Shown here: positions 34,111-47,683 of the stretch, in pieces
Layout of the letters: every line of letters begins with the position of its first letter
Position numbering within the stretch: position 1 is the first letter of the stretch
Assembly (NCBI GenBank): GCA_916613615.1
Contig: OU744720.1
Location: forward strand, 67,596,471-67,660,470
Source of the DNA: Steromphala cineraria
Lineage: Eukaryota > Mollusca > Gastropoda > Trochida > Trochidae
Length of the DNA stretch: 64,000 bases
Direction: 5' to 3'
The notes under the pieces: generated by a model
What the model was told of the DNA's origin: nothing
Seen by the model: only the letters and a program-made list of their open reading frames with translations
Databases searched by the model: none
Position numbers and translations under genes: made by a program

Positions 34111-35340
34111 TCATGGCTTTGCGCTGATTGGAACAAATGACAGGCCTAAATAGAACCATGTTGAATTACATTACATTTTAGCTTATCAGCTCATAAATTC
34201 TGATAATCTGAATGTTGTGTATACTTGTTTACGTGACCTTATTAAATAATTTTTTTAATGAAATTCACATGCATGCACGACGGAAACTTCACTTCATTTT
34301 CGGGAAAACGCCTTTGCAATGTATCGACTATGACGACAGAAAGGGAATCCTAAATGCGAATTTGCGATGAGTGAATATTGAAACACCACTTTCTGTCATC
34401 TCATAGGGTTGCATCGCATTGATGCATTGGTTGTAGTGTGTGCGCTATACAAAACACTTTGTACGCTGTATCATTGCATCGCATGACGAGTTATTTTAAA
34501 CAAAACGGGCATTGTGAGCTTCAAGAATACATTGCATTGAATAACTGCCCTGCCCATGATCCTGTAAGATAGTTTAACTTATGCATCGCTGCATAAGAGT
34601 CTAACTGAAAGTTAACCTGATACAAATCAAAAGTGAAAAAAAAATTCACTTTTCATTATTTTCATCACATTAACCAATTTTAAAGAACAAAATCTATTTT
34701 ATTTAGGAATCTCGCGTTCATCTGATGGTTAATGGCGATTAAGATCGTATAACGGTCGTTAACTTCAAGTGTGTTCGGCGAAGCATTTTAATTACTAGAC
34801 CATAGGATTTATATTCTTTTGAAATGCATTTGTCCCGATTATAAATTGCGTTTCCTCTCTGAGTGTCGGTTATTTATTGCAATAATCTAATTGTGAATGC
34901 CATACTTTAGCAAGTTATCTGATTTCCTGGATATATAATTTCAGGACTTTTACTGTAATGATAAATAATTCAGTTTTCAGCAACCATGAAATTTCATTAG
35001 AAAATCATTCAGCGATCAGGTTCAGTGAAAATGCTTATCAATGAATTACACATATTTGCTTTCATTCCCTCGATAGCGAATCCTCCACTCTTAACAATGG
35101 TTTTGTTTTGATGATTTGTGAAATACTCTTCGTACAATATATATTAAAGTGTTTTGTTTAAAATGTATTCGCAACAATATGAAATACTATAAATATATAA
35201 GAATAGATGTCAACCAGACTACTGGCCTGAGTTTCCTACTGGCTGTATATGTGAACATGAGCTACTTTTGTAGCATTACATCCAGAAAGAGGTTCTATAT
35301 ATCCTTTTGGCAATTTCCCCGATTACCATTGGTGTCGGCA
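34111..35340. other. AT-rich stretch, nothing recognised
   Basis: No supported feature. A string of A residues flanked by matching 'tcaaaagtgaa' and 'ttcacttttc' near 34627-34655 is a minor palindrome. Confidence 0.4.
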
Positions 35341-35350
35341 GGGGTTCCTA

Positions 35351-35471
35351 GTGAAAACGGCCATTGTGGAAAACGGCCAATGGTCAATTAGTGAAAACGG
35401 CCAAAAAATAGGTGAAAACGGACATTGCTTCCAGAGTTAACGGCCAATGCATTGAGAGAAAGCGGCCAATC
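35351..35471 (+). repeat. Irregular cluster of 'gaaaacggcca' repeats
   Basis: Six copies of (g)aaaacggccat/a at irregular 15-30 bp spacing. It is non-coding. The spacing is not regular enough for a CRISPR-like or satellite array. Confidence 0.65.
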
Positions 35472-37428
35472 TCATTTCAAATTTAAAAAAACTTAAATTT
35501 ATATTAAGTTGTTGTGTATTTCACATTTGTACCCTTTTGAAGAATATTTAATAAGTTAAAACTGTCATGGCGGCCGCGATTTGCGAAGTTTTGTGAATAA
35601 CATGCATTTCAGGTAGACTTGATTGATGAGAGAACATTGAATGACCTCAAGAAGGAAAAAGTCAAGAAAATTACATATTTATATTTCGTTTATGAAAATA
35701 ACGTATTTGTGCATAACGATCCAAAGATTGGATCATTAACGAACATGTATTTACTTGTTCTATTTATATATATATATATATATATGGGTGATTGATGAAC
35801 TTTATAACAAACTTGAAATGTAATTCCGTAATTTCAAAATTTCGAGATATCTATATTACGCTTGTCCATAGAATTATATGTTTAGTGAATCTTGATACAA
35901 TTATTCTCCTTTTCAAATGAAACAATTTGTTTGCAAATGGTTTGACCTTTGGAAAGCCTAGCAGCTTTGAAAGTGTTTTCTTTTAAAGTATTCAACCAAT
36001 ATGTTGACATTTCCCCTTATTTTCTCATCCGTTTTCTCGATTGAGAGCTAAGAGTTTTTGAAATAAGAATCCTTAGAATCTACCTTTAAAAAAGCAATTG
36101 CAAAGTTTTCTTGCGTTCCTTTGATTTCTTAATAAGAATCTTATGACATTTTGAAATCATCAGTTTTTCAAGCTGATTAAATTCAGGCACATGTGTTTAG
36201 CTTGGGAGGTGTTATTAGCCATTTTACTTAAATAGTTGTAAATGATAAATATTTAGTCATCAAGTAAGTGGGTATGGATTTGAAATGCTAACAACAATAT
36301 TTCAGTTTTTGATGTTTCAATTCAAAAGAGATGGAAACCAGGGAGCAAGGAGATACGCATAGTGATAGCCAGTCCTCAGGTTTTAGGAACAACTAAAATT
36401 GGTGTGATTTCTACCCCTTCAAATCTACATGTTTAGTAACTTAACTACGAGCATGTTAATTCCGGCAAATAGAGCTCAAAACCTATACAAAACGATAGGG
36501 TATTGAGTCAACTGGTTAGGTAACAAAATACAACCTGTAATGAATTATAATGTTAATGGCACACCTTTTGTGTACTGAATTACTATTTAAATATCATTTG
36601 TGCTAGAACATTTAATGTGGTAACTTCCAGTACAACAAACACAGCTTCTAACACAGTTTGTACAAATATTGCTTGTAACAGAGTACTTTATTCCGTTCCT
36701 TTTTCGTATTTGACATTTTTTAAATCATTAATCCAGTTAGTTAAAAAGAATTAAAAAGATGTAAATTATTCAAAAGAATTAATTCAATATTGAAAAAAAA
36801 ACAATGTAAAAAGTGAGTTAGAAGGTCCTTGCTTAAAAGCTTTTACTTCTTTTGAATTCCCGATGGAAATGGTTTCTTTTCTCTGAAATGTTTTTTGTCC
36901 TTGTTTCGACATACTTAACGAAGTGGTTCTATTTGAAATTATAAGACTGAGGTAATGTGTTAAAGCTCTCCGAATGTTCGCTGGTCTTTATAGAAGACAA
37001 CCTCATGAACTATTAAGCATGCTTGCTTAGAAAAAAAAGAACACTTTCTAGGACTGATTGTAACCATTTAAAGCATTTTTTATATTCTTAGGTTTGTGTT
37101 TATGGATCGCTCACACAATATACCTAATGTTCATATTTGAATAAAAGTGTGATTATGGATATAAACGCTTTTACATGAATTATTCATTTATATACAATAT
37201 CATTATTTTAGAGACAGATGTTTTTGAACATGTTTGAGGAATGAAAACATATGAACTCGTCTTGTATTTCATGGTTAAACTTTTATATTTTAAGTATTAA
37301 ATAAACAAACACAATCTTTGAGAAATAAAATGAATTATAAAAATGATGCTGTGTCAGTATTGAGCATTAATATTAGAAACATGCCAGGGATCAAAATTAA
37401 AAATCAAGTCTTGTCTTTGTGAATAATT
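35472..37428. other. AT-rich stretch with a (TA)n run
   Basis: A (TA) run of about ten units lies at 35766-35785. Otherwise this is AT-rich sequence without recognisable genes. Confidence 0.5.
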
Positions 37429-37478
37429 AGCAGCCCCGTCTAAGGACGGGGCTGCTATCAGTTTTTGTGAAGTTTCCA

Positions 37479-37509
<31 letters not shown>

Positions 37510-38738
37510 ACTCGTACTACTAGCTATAACTTTTTTCCCCTAAGCTTTCCAGAACTCTTATTCATACCTTACTCCTCATACCTCGGGGGAACGATTTTGA
37601 CATGTTCACTTTCAAGGTCAAAGGTCAAGGTCACGAGCTATGTATTCACACTAAGAATGCCTTGTAAACGCGATAACTTGAAAAGTTTTTGTGCTATGAA
37701 GCTCTAACTTGGTATATATCATCCTTGGAAAAGTAAAAAAATTTGAAAAGGTTTTGGCTACAATCCGTCAAAGGTCAAGGTCACAGCAAGGTCATGACGT
37801 AAGCATGTTTTAGCGAAAATGCTTTATTTTAACTATGAACACTTTTAATCAATACATGATTGTTATACTCAAAAAAAAGTGTTCAATGATTGTGTGACAT
37901 TGAAGGTCAAAGGTCAAGGTCATGAGATATGAGTTATTACAAAATGCACTAAATTGGGGTATAACTTTATCCCATTTAGCTTTTCAGAACTCATGAACAT
38001 GACTAAATGTTAATACTTCCAGGGAATAATTATGACATGTTCACTTTCAAGTTCAAAGGTCAAGGTCACGAGTTATAAAATCACCACAAAATTCTTTGTA
38101 AACACGGTAACTTGAACAGTTTTTGTGCTATGAAGCTCTAACTTGGTATATATCATCCTTGGAAAAGTAAAAAAATTTGAAAAGGTTTCGGCTACAATCT
38201 GTCAAAGGTCAAGGTCACAGCAAGGTCATGACTTAAGCATGGTTTAGCGAAAATGCTTAATTTTAACTATGATCACTTTTAATCAATACATGATTGTTAT
38301 ACTCAATAAAAAGTGTTCAATTATTGTGTGACCTTGAAGGTCAAAGGTCAAGGTCATGATATATGAGTTATTGCAATTCCTTCTAAACACAATAACTTGA
38401 AAAGTTTTTGTGCTATGAAGTTTAGATTTTGTATATATTATCTCTTGAGAAGTTCAACAAAAGTTTTGGGTACTAACTGTCGAAGGTCAAGGTCACAGCA
38501 AGGTCAACATATATGGAGAAAATGGATTAATTGTATTTCTAACACTTTATTTCATTACAATAATGTTATACTCAATGAAATGTGTTCATTGATTGTGTGA
38601 CCTTGAGTGTCAAAGGTCAAGGTCACGAGAAAATTCCCAATTTGGTGAGGCCTGTAAAAGGCGGAACAGGGTAAGGCGAAACCCAAAGTTCCGGGGCTGC
38701 TCTGCTTTTGCGGTATCCCGCAAACGCTAATCTAGTTA
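37429..38738 (+). mobile_element. AGGTCA-rich repeat element, about 1.3 kb
   Basis: It opens with a palindrome (agcagccccgtc ... gacggggctgct, 37429-37456) and a (GCC)n run at 37481-37509. The body is built from units of about 434 bp (compare 37599 with 38033), and a third partial unit follows. Eight clusters of 'caaaggtcaaggtca' occur at about 37615, 37771, 37903, 38056, 38201, 38331, 38480 and 38600. It ends with 'ggggctgctctgc' and 'cccgcaaacgctaatctag'. No coding frame or transposase is present. It resembles a widespread molluscan repeat; the mobilisation mechanism is unknown. Confidence 0.75.
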
Positions 38739-40130
38739 ATTCCCTGCTTCAGAAGTGGTACCCTAAGTAGGATCAAATTATTTTGTGTGTATACACGATA
38801 AAAAATTTATATTGTATCATAGATGTGCAAAATACTCGTTTCTGATTAGCTACCGTGAACAATCAGAGGGCGAATAATTTGGTTATACGGTGCTCTATTT
38901 ACTTTGTCTAATGCGCGGGAATTCAATTGTTGCCCGTCAACAGTAATTCGCAAATATTGCTGATGTTTCGAATTTTAAAAAAAATAAGACATGATTTTGT
39001 TTCATGCATATTAGTTATCAAATCTAATAAAACATTTCACAGGCTAATCGGTTCAATGCTTTCAAAGCCGGCAAAATACACAAAACTGACAACAGTTCAG
39101 GTTTCCTGTTGTCTAATTCGACAGTCAGTAATATAGCGTTTGGCAAAAACGCCCGCCTTAAAGTTTAACCGGACAGAATATCATAAAACTATGATTCGAA
39201 ATACTCAATACACTTACCTCAAGTTAATTTTCAACATCAATTCAATTATATTGACGTGCAGTTTTATTCTAACGTCTAATGAATAGAGTAAGCTCCCTTT
39301 GGAGCATTTTGATATATGTCCATAATTTCCGAGGCCAACTGTCTGTAACGTCATTCGAAATTCCGAAATATGTCAATACTGTATGAATGCACGGGCATCA
39401 TGGCACAGAACACCCAAGTCAATGCGAAAGAATATAGTTCAAATTAAAAATTGTTGTATAATAGAATGGAGATAAACATACATACAGCTCTAAATTATCC
39501 ATTTAAAGCCGCACTCTACGGGTTCGATAAAAATTAAATTCAGAGCTATTCTGTTTCGTTATATGCCGCTGATTTCCAAACACAGTATGTTTATCTTGTT
39601 GATCACAAGATGAATTAAAACAAAACATCTAAAGTTTACAAATTAGTTGCTATATGTCGGTTACATGTTTGCATATGGCTATGAAGGAAACACTCTTATG
39701 AGGTACCATTAATTACAGTTGTTGCAAATGATTAAGTAATGGAGTGTTCCTAAAACTATTTTCTAGAGTATCTTTTGCATTTGGGAAAACACTTAAAGAA
39801 TAAAAGAGACCTGTCTGCAAAGAGACTGAAATAAATTATTGTCTTATACCTTACAAAAGTTTTGGTTTCAATTCAAAGATTATTCAAAATCTCTTTTGCG
39901 ATATGTAACTACATGTAATGAAAGGGTTGCTCGGGGAAACCGATTCTGATTCAGGCTTTTTTTCTGTGTAAATGCAATTAATTCTTGTAATAGGAATTGA
40001 ACAGAGAGGATGATTTATCTGCATTCATACAAGATAGTGCTGTCTGACAAACTCTACATTCAAATCTAAACACATTTGCGATTTGTTATCAGTGTCTTTG
40101 ATTTTATTTCGAAGCAGGAAATGGTTGACA
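38739..40130. other. AT-rich stretch, nothing recognised
   Basis: No repeat or exon I can support. Confidence 0.45.
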
Positions 40131-40277
40131 GGATCCCCAGTGTTTCATTTGATCCATTCACAACACAAGGAATAAGTGTCTAACTTTGATCTTCAGCTAC
40201 TATGGGTCACTTAGAGGGTCTCTAAAATTGTCCAATTCAGCAGGAATTACACCTATACATATAAAAGTCATAGTCTA

Positions 40278-41745
40278 GACAAAATCTTGGCTTTCTGATG
40301 TCGAAAGATATGTTTCAATGGACACCGGAAGTGTATGTAATTTAAGCCTAGCAGTATTACGGACATTTTGTCAATGCTTTGTGATGCTACGCACCTTTGA
40401 AATCTTCTAAATTTCTGACCAATATTATATAGAAATTGACTTTAAGGTTTTTAACTTGACTCTTACGACAATACTTGAATTTTGTGACTTTTTAGTTTCC
40501 TTCTAGGGCTTTTCCCTTTTTATAACATTGTTCTCACATTTTGAATATGGTTATGTTCTGTACTTCATATATATAGTTGATACTAAAATATTGTTCAAAA
40601 TCCTAATGTGCACAATTGTTTAAAGACGATTGTTGCTACAAACAATATTTACACACCAGTCATTTTAAACTTATCGTTTTCCATACATATCATTCATCTA
40701 AAAATTTCACTGTTAGGAAGCTTGAAAGGCAGTAAAACATTTGAGAGTTGAAGGGTATAAACATGTCCAATATTTAACCTTTCGTTTCAGTCTGCAGACG
40801 ATTTGCTCCTTCACAATGAGAGTAATTAGAAGATTGGTAACAGTGTTGTTAATCAAATGTCAACAGTTACAGCGTTTAAGTGTTAATGATAGAATGTAGG
40901 GTTTGGAATCAGTCATTTTCACATGACAAAATTAATCTTAAATACCTTTTTATATCAACATCAGTGGAAGAGTACTTTTATAACTAAGGCAACATCGTTA
41001 CCTTTAATGATCTCTTTATGACACACATGTACACTGAGTCCTACCCATTGAAGAAATGTCAAATTGGATTGTTGTTCAATGCTGCTCATGACCAGGATCA
41101 AGAATCGATTCCGTTAATTTGTTATAATATTGTTAATAGATAAATCGATGAAATAAGCTACAGGTCTGATATCGACCTTTTTCCTTCCACAGTATGAGAT
41201 AGATATGGCTTTGTGATTGTTACATACTTGTCATTATGACAAAGAAGGGAAATGTTCCAAGTCCATAAGGATGTTAAACTTGAAAGAAACGTTGTAGAAA
41301 GTATTAATTAAATTAAAACTCTAAATTGATAAATATCAAGCACTTAGCACATAGTTCCTCTCACGTAGATTAAACACATGCTATGGCATTCGCAGAAAGA
41401 TAATTCATTTAGAAATGTTTCAAGTAGCTCAAATCTATCATGTTCCCAGTGTAACTCTCAAGTCAGAAAGCTCTGTCTTGTCAATGCTTAATTTGAAATC
41501 TTTAGGTAATTGTAACGGATTCCAAGGTAAAACTCGGTTATACTATTACACCAGTATCTATCCAAAACCAAGGCTCTTTAAAAAGTGTGATTGCAAATGC
41601 GTAGATATGTCAACCTTTTTACTGCCTTAAGGGCATTTCTTCCTTGATATTCACAAACATCCTAATATCTTGTCAACTAATTTGCAATATTAAAGCCGTA
41701 GGCACGAGCATATTGTAACAGCAGAATGTCTAAATTATGATACAT
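40278..41745 (+). repeat. Tandem segmental array, blocks X and Y (copy 1)
   Basis: Block X ('gtctagacaaaatcttggct', 'caatggacaccggaa', 40278-40345) recurs at 48565-48670 and 52975-53060. Block Y (41340-41430 and 41595-41745, 'ctgccttaagggcatttctt', 'atattaaagccgtaggc') recurs at 53805-53900 and 53990-54125. These are old, diverged copies of a larger unit. The open frame at 41415-41630 overlaps Y but is not preserved in the other copy. Confidence 0.65.
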
Positions 41746-43535
41746 TTGTAAAAAGAGCATGCTATGCAAGAGAGTTTTCCAAATGAAAAAACAATAGGAT
41801 ATATTTGTGTGCATTGATCTTTTTCTTGATAAATCCCTCTGGCATCGCGAACATTATGATCGCAAATAAGTTAAGAAAAGCTCAGTAGCATCGTTTCATG
41901 TTCCAAGATTAATCTCTAAATGGCAACTGTGTTATAATCAATTAATGTTGTAAACAATTATCTCAGTTAATTATTTTTCAGTATTCTAATATTCTATTTG
42001 TAGAAGTTTGCTCAGTTTTGCACCATATTTCGTATTCGGATTTTTGCAATATTGACCTAATATAATACAATAGCATTGCTATACTATGAATGCACTCTAT
42101 GATCAACTACAATTCACACGATCTACATCGTACATCCTTCTAAGAATATATAATTACTGAACACAATACAATTCACAGGTAAATACAATTTATGATGACA
42201 CATATATCACATAATGACTGCTATCATTTCTTATATTGCAAACACTTCTATACACACTTTAAAAAATGCCCTACATGTCAAGCATGTTATTGTGCCTAAA
42301 ATAATAATTGTCTTGCACAAGAGAGCAATAATATCTCATAGCCCCAATTAGCATCCACCTTACGAACGTTGCTCTTCGGGTAATGATACAAATGATTATC
42401 ATAATACATTGTTTGCTTTTTCTTTTTTTCAGAATGCAAACAACATGCGAATAATCAAGTTACCTCAAGTTACATGTGTACCTCGATTTTTTCACTGCCA
42501 TGCTCATTTGATTTTGCCAACCCAAAACATTTAGGGAATCAAATCATACAAGTCACCATTCACATGAAGATCACGTTTTATATCATGTTAAAATATTTGT
42601 TGATATACTGTTATTTGCATTCTGATTATAGTTGTAAATCAAGGAAGTGATACAAAGATTCCCATCTCGAATAGTTTATGCTGTATAAAAGACCCTTTTC
42701 TACGTAAGTTACTTATTTTTCAAATCAAGATTATTAACATTACAAATGATTTCTAGGGATTTTTACTTCTTAAATACATAAAAGAAAGTCTGCCAATGTG
42801 CAATAAATTTTCCAGAACACTGATTTTTTTCTTTTGATAGGATAAAAATACAGATACTTGTATGATATAAAAATTTCCTTATAACATTATAACATTATTT
42901 TCTTAATAGTGTGCATATGCTTATGCACATTTATATGACCTAATGTTCACTAAATATGGAATTGAGTCGTTAATAAGACTCACAATAGATACATATGCAA
43001 CAAAACACATTTTTACAGGGCTGTTTTTCCTAATATTTTACAGAAGACCTCGGGGTTCTCATTGTTGCGTATACAGTATGTCGTCTTTAAATCATATTAT
43101 GAATCAACAATTTAATTTGTGTTGTTGAGTGCTTAAACACCTTATGAAGTCACTTAGATAAACCAAAAATATTATTGTTATGAAACATTAATATTTCATT
43201 TAAGGAATTAAAATATAATATGTTTGTTTCTATTCAGTCAATATAAAGAAAAAATGATTTCATGTAACTTCATACATGTATAACAAAATTTCTAGGTCTG
43301 TATTCGCTCCTACAATTCAAATGTCATTGATGGAATATCACTACACAAAAAAAGCCATTTCAATGGTGAGTATCTTGTGATAGATAATGTACCTCTGCCT
43401 GTACATGTGCAACAAATGTGTTGTATTTATTTGTACTGTTGGTCATATAGCAACACATACTGAATAAAGCTCTTCTTCTTCTTTTAAAGACACTTTTGTG
43501 TAAAACAGGTACAATTGAAAAACAATATTGTATCT
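41746..43535. other. AT-rich stretch, nothing recognised
   Basis: No supported gene or repeat. Confidence 0.45.
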
Positions 43536-43539
43536 GATG

Positions 43540-45600
43540 TAATTTGTGGACCATACACCAAATATGCGTTTGGCATATTATGAATGTCAACATGACAGGA
43601 GGAGACATCAAAATCGAAGATGAAACGACTGAATCTAATTTGGAACAAAGTTCCAGACACAATATAATGCAGGATGATTTATTGCGTGGAAACGTTTCCA
43701 CTAACCTATCTTACAAGCTGGCAGCACAGATTTGACTCGACATGTAAATGTTTATACACACGATGTTGAGACAACTTTATGTCCGTCATCAAAAGGATTT
43801 CTTAAACGCATGATGTTATGAGACGCTAAATGCGTAAATATCATTCACGTCACATCGAAAATAGCAAGAACAAACTATTTACCCATTGGCTGTGCTATCA
43901 AAGCGTTCGATGTGATGGTTTTACAGTGATGATTTATTAATGTATATAATCCGAAGTCTTGGGTTATGCTGATGTCGATATCCTTGAAAATATATACAGC
44001 AAATATTAAAAACAAGGTTCTGGACTCAGTTAACCCCTATATAACACCATGGTACACGGTGTACTTGGAAGGTATCCAATCATTATTGCTGTATGAAAAA
44101 GAGTGATTGTTTTTGCAATTGTTGTTATTATTGTTCCAATGTCACTAGATAATACAGTAGATAATCATCCTGATCCATGGCTCAATGCTGTTGAAAATAT
44201 CTTAAACTCATATGGGCTATAAGTAATTTGTTATACGTGTCCTGTTCATTGTAGACGAATATGGCGACTTGATAAATTTAAGAGATTCCTAAAGATGAGT
44301 GTTATTAAACATGTAAAACGCTGTAGAAATAAGGATAATAATATAAGTACATAAAGGCCCCAGCATCATTACATGACTGTTTTATTACATAAATATACAA
44401 GTTATTCTGTATTAAAATTCAGAACATCTTGTTATTATAAATTGCCTGTTGAGACAGAGCGTTCGGAAAAACATACAATAGAAAATAGAATTTGTATATT
44501 ATGAAATTCCCCCTCAATTGCCAAATCAATTGAAACATTTTGTTAAAGAAGGACTTAAATATTTCATATGAACCAACAACCATTTTGAGTGTTTGCACAT
44601 TCATGTTATAAATCTTTATACTGTTTTATCACCAACTGTGGTCTTTGGAGAATAAATTGAATGTTGACATTTAAGTGAGGTTTTAACTTGCAAACTGGTT
44701 CCTAATTAATCAGGTATCTTGCCAGCCACACAAAAAACCTTATTATCATCGGGTTTCTTTATGACTCCAATAATTTCTTGAGCAAGTGTAATGCTCCAGT
44801 TGTTTGCAATCATAGCAATTTGATTTTTAGTAATATTAAATAATACTCAATTTATATGATAATTTAGGTTAGATAAAAACCTAAGTTATTCCATAAACAT
44901 ATGTTAATTGAATAAAGATGACCCCGGTCACATGAGTCTAGTTTAGATATGTCAACTGGTTCTGAAATAGGTATGGTATCCTGCCAGCGAGACAAGAAAC
45001 TGTCAGTGTTAGCATTAATTTCAAGAAAGGCTACAAGAAAGTGTTGTGCATTAAAAGCGTTTTATATCTTGATTTGATAATAAATGATGTTTTTGCTTGG
45101 ATGAAGTCAAGGTATCTAACTTTCAGCCTACTTGAAAAAGTATACCGCCTTATCTACATGTACTTTATTATTGGTTGTTTTAGGTTGCAATCAAAGGGGC
45201 TGAAATGTGTTAGTCTTTAAAATTTAATAACAATGTACTTATATAATGTAATGTAAATAAGATACATTATTTATCTGCTCTACCAACAAAAAAAATTTCG
45301 TCTGAATACTCTGAATGTACATGTATGATCATGACAATACACTTCTGGAGTTGATGTTGAATCTTGATGTACAATGTATCAATTACAATTCAACTTGGGA
45401 ACAATGAAAAAAAAAGAAATTTGATAACAGTCATTTCAAGTAAAATATCAACACTCGTAGACAATTATCGCTATTATAATTGTGAAAATGCATTAAGTTA
45501 CAGAAATCCCCATTTCATTGTTATTTCCATAGTTACTTTACCAATAACTGAAAACTTGTATATCAAAAGCCGAACCGAAGCAATGATTTTGAGATAATGA
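43540..45600 (+). repeat. Tandem segmental array, block Z (copy 1)
   Basis: Aligned with 50360-52010 over most of its length: 'accatacaccaaatatgcgt', 'caacatgacaggaggagaca', 'gagacgctaaatgcgtaaa', 'gcctgttgagacag' and 'gttgatgttgaatcttgatg' occur in the same order. Inside it, a sub-repeat beginning 'caactggttct' and containing 'ttgccagcc' occurs at about 44690 and 44951. A 63-codon plus-strand frame (43544-43735) is only partly kept in copy 2. Confidence 0.85.
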
Positions 45601-45834
45601 CCTGTTTAGCTATAGTTGGATACGCGGCATTCCATTTGCTGGTTATATAGGCTTGCAATGAGAAATATTAAGGTATGGTTGTAGCGCTAGACTGATTGGT
45701 ATTGGATTGCGTGCATACTTATCTTTGCTTGAAATTGGTCATTATCAGTGTTCATTTCGACTGGCGTTTAGAAAGTAAATAAGTAAGTAATCATAATTTC
45801 CCAAAAAAGGAATCGTTCGGGAAATACTTATATT

Positions 45835-46080
45835 TAGCCACTCGTGTCGTAAACGTACATGTAGTATGTCATGGACACTCATATAATATTATGTGTTTAA
45901 CCGAAGTCCCAAAATTAAAGAAAATACTGAAAACCTACTTCACAGCATAGACTGACAAGCCGCCGCCAGCCCGTATAGATTGTTACGTCATAGGTGAACC
46001 ATGACGTCAAAGTATTGTGTATAACGTGACGTCACAATGAAAAAGTAATATTTTGCCCTATGGCAACATATGAAAGAGGT
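45835..46080 (+). repeat. Second copy of the 1690-1930 dispersed repeat
   Basis: It matches 1690-1930: 'gtatgtcatggacac', 'cagcccgtatagattgt', 'acgtcataggtgaacc' and 'tgacgtcacaatgaaaaagt' occur in the same order. Only one arm of the palindrome is present here. It carries two or three CRE-like TGACGTCA motifs. It is non-coding. Confidence 0.75.
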
Positions 46081-46369
46081 AATAATGTTATCAAATGTGA
46101 ATTATTAAATAGATTTACCTTAGATTATATATCATAACATCACACTATCAACAAGTAAAAATATAAACTTTAGAATTCTATTAAAAACTGTAAAAGTATT
46201 CAATTAACCATTCCAATACATATAACTCAAAAAAACAAATTTGAAAATGAACTGTCTCTCTGTGACAAAACTTTAAATTTATTAAAAACTTTTGTTTATT
46301 TCTAGTTCTTTGTAATTTCCATATCGTATCGTGATGTGATGGTTTGAGTGCTTCGTTTACCCTGAGAAC

Positions 46370-46598
46370 TATGCCAGCCGGAGCTTAGATGCTCCTCGTA
46401 GGGTTAAAGGTACAGGTTGACTGGTAGAAGAGTTTTTGGAAAACCTGCTTTCTCTCTCTTACTATGCCTTTCTCTTTTCCCTCATTCTTTCGATCACTTA
46501 CTCTCTTTTGGATGGTAACACCCACGTGATTAATAACTGAAATATTGTTCAAATGTTCACAGTAAACACCATTTCACTCACTCACTCTTTTATGGTTT
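46370..46598 (+). repeat. Dispersed repeat with ACTC tail
   Basis: 'cacccacgtgattaataact' and 'gaaatattgttcaaatg' followed by a (cact)n tail at 46577-46594 is a pattern that I know as frequent in gastropod and bivalve genomes. The beginning is uncertain (perhaps 'gccagccggagcttagatgc'). It could be a SINE or a MITE; no tRNA boxes are clear. Confidence 0.55.
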
Positions 46599-47160
46599 AG
46601 CAATTTTCATAAAAATATCTAAATGTATGTCAACCATGCTATTAGATACATCATTTAGAACATTATCTATCAATGGTAACACTGAATGTTTGAAATAACG
46701 TATCACCTGTGGCACATTTAAATTACAAGGATGGCACATTACCATAACCTATTGCCATTATTTGAGATGAACGTTTCAATCAATAATATACTATTCTTAT
46801 TTGAGAGAAAAAACATTATAAATGTAATATCTAAAGTTATTGGATCGATCAATCAGCGCCATTTCAAAACTAAGATGGTAATTGTAGCTATTTAAAAAAA
46901 CCTTTTAGTAGATCAGATTTATGAACAATTGGCAAAAATACCAATACCCTCAGGAAGGTAAGAACAATCTGTTGTGATTGGATAGGAATGCAATTTTAAA
47001 TCTCAATGGAATATGTTAGTGTTCCACAACACGCCTTTGCTGAAACTCCTGGATAGAATAAAAAATATACCACCTAAAAAGAAAGGCTCAGATTGAATAT
47101 ATTGGCATTGATTTTGATTTAAAGTTTTCGCCTTTAGATATGTTTATGTAAATACATTTT
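46599..47160. other. AT-rich stretch, nothing recognised
   Basis: No supported gene or repeat. Confidence 0.4.
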
Positions 47161-47161
47161 G

Positions 47162-47303
47162 TGTTAGAAAAGGGAATCGCATGGTTGAACTTTGATTTAT
47201 TACTGCTGCATTAAGTTTAAATACATTGTCTTTTAAATGGAACCATTTATTTTCATTAACCTGACATCACCTTATCTAAACCCTCAAACGTGCTACTGCC
47301 TTC
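47162..47303. mobile_element. TTAA-specific MITE, truncated copy
   Basis: Matches the right part of the 3130 element ('gggaatcgcatggttgaact', 'cctgacatcaccttat', 'cgtgctactgcc'). The terminal bases are degraded and the left half is absent. Confidence 0.7.
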
Positions 47304-47573
47304 TATAAGAGCTGTTTTTTTATTCCAATGATTCTAAGTATTGTCCCAGCGTTACTAAGCAAATATCAACCATAATTACATAAATAAATACGTCTTTAAG
47401 TGTGAATGTTACATAAAAGATAACATAATGTAGACATGTGGGAAAATATGGGCGCAGCTTTATTAACTGAAACATAAATGCGGAAGTCGCGAAGCAGACA
47501 TGTAGTAATTGTGTTTGCGTCCGAGGATTGGTGAGTACACATCGTGACGCAATTGATATATGTAAATGTTCAT

Positions 47574-47683
47574 CATGACCAAATGGGCCGGAAAATAATA
47601 GCATGACCAAATGGGCCGGAAAATAATATCATGACCAAATGGGCCGGAACAAAAAGTATCATGACCAAATGGGCCGGAAAAAG
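47574..47683 (+). repeat. Minisatellite, four units of 28-30 bp
   Basis: Four near-identical units (catgaccaaatgggccggaa plus an A-rich spacer) start at 47574, 47602, 47630 and 47660, with a degenerate fifth to about 47710. On the minus strand they read as repeats of SGPFGHD in changing frames, so they are not a conserved protein repeat. Confidence 0.85.
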
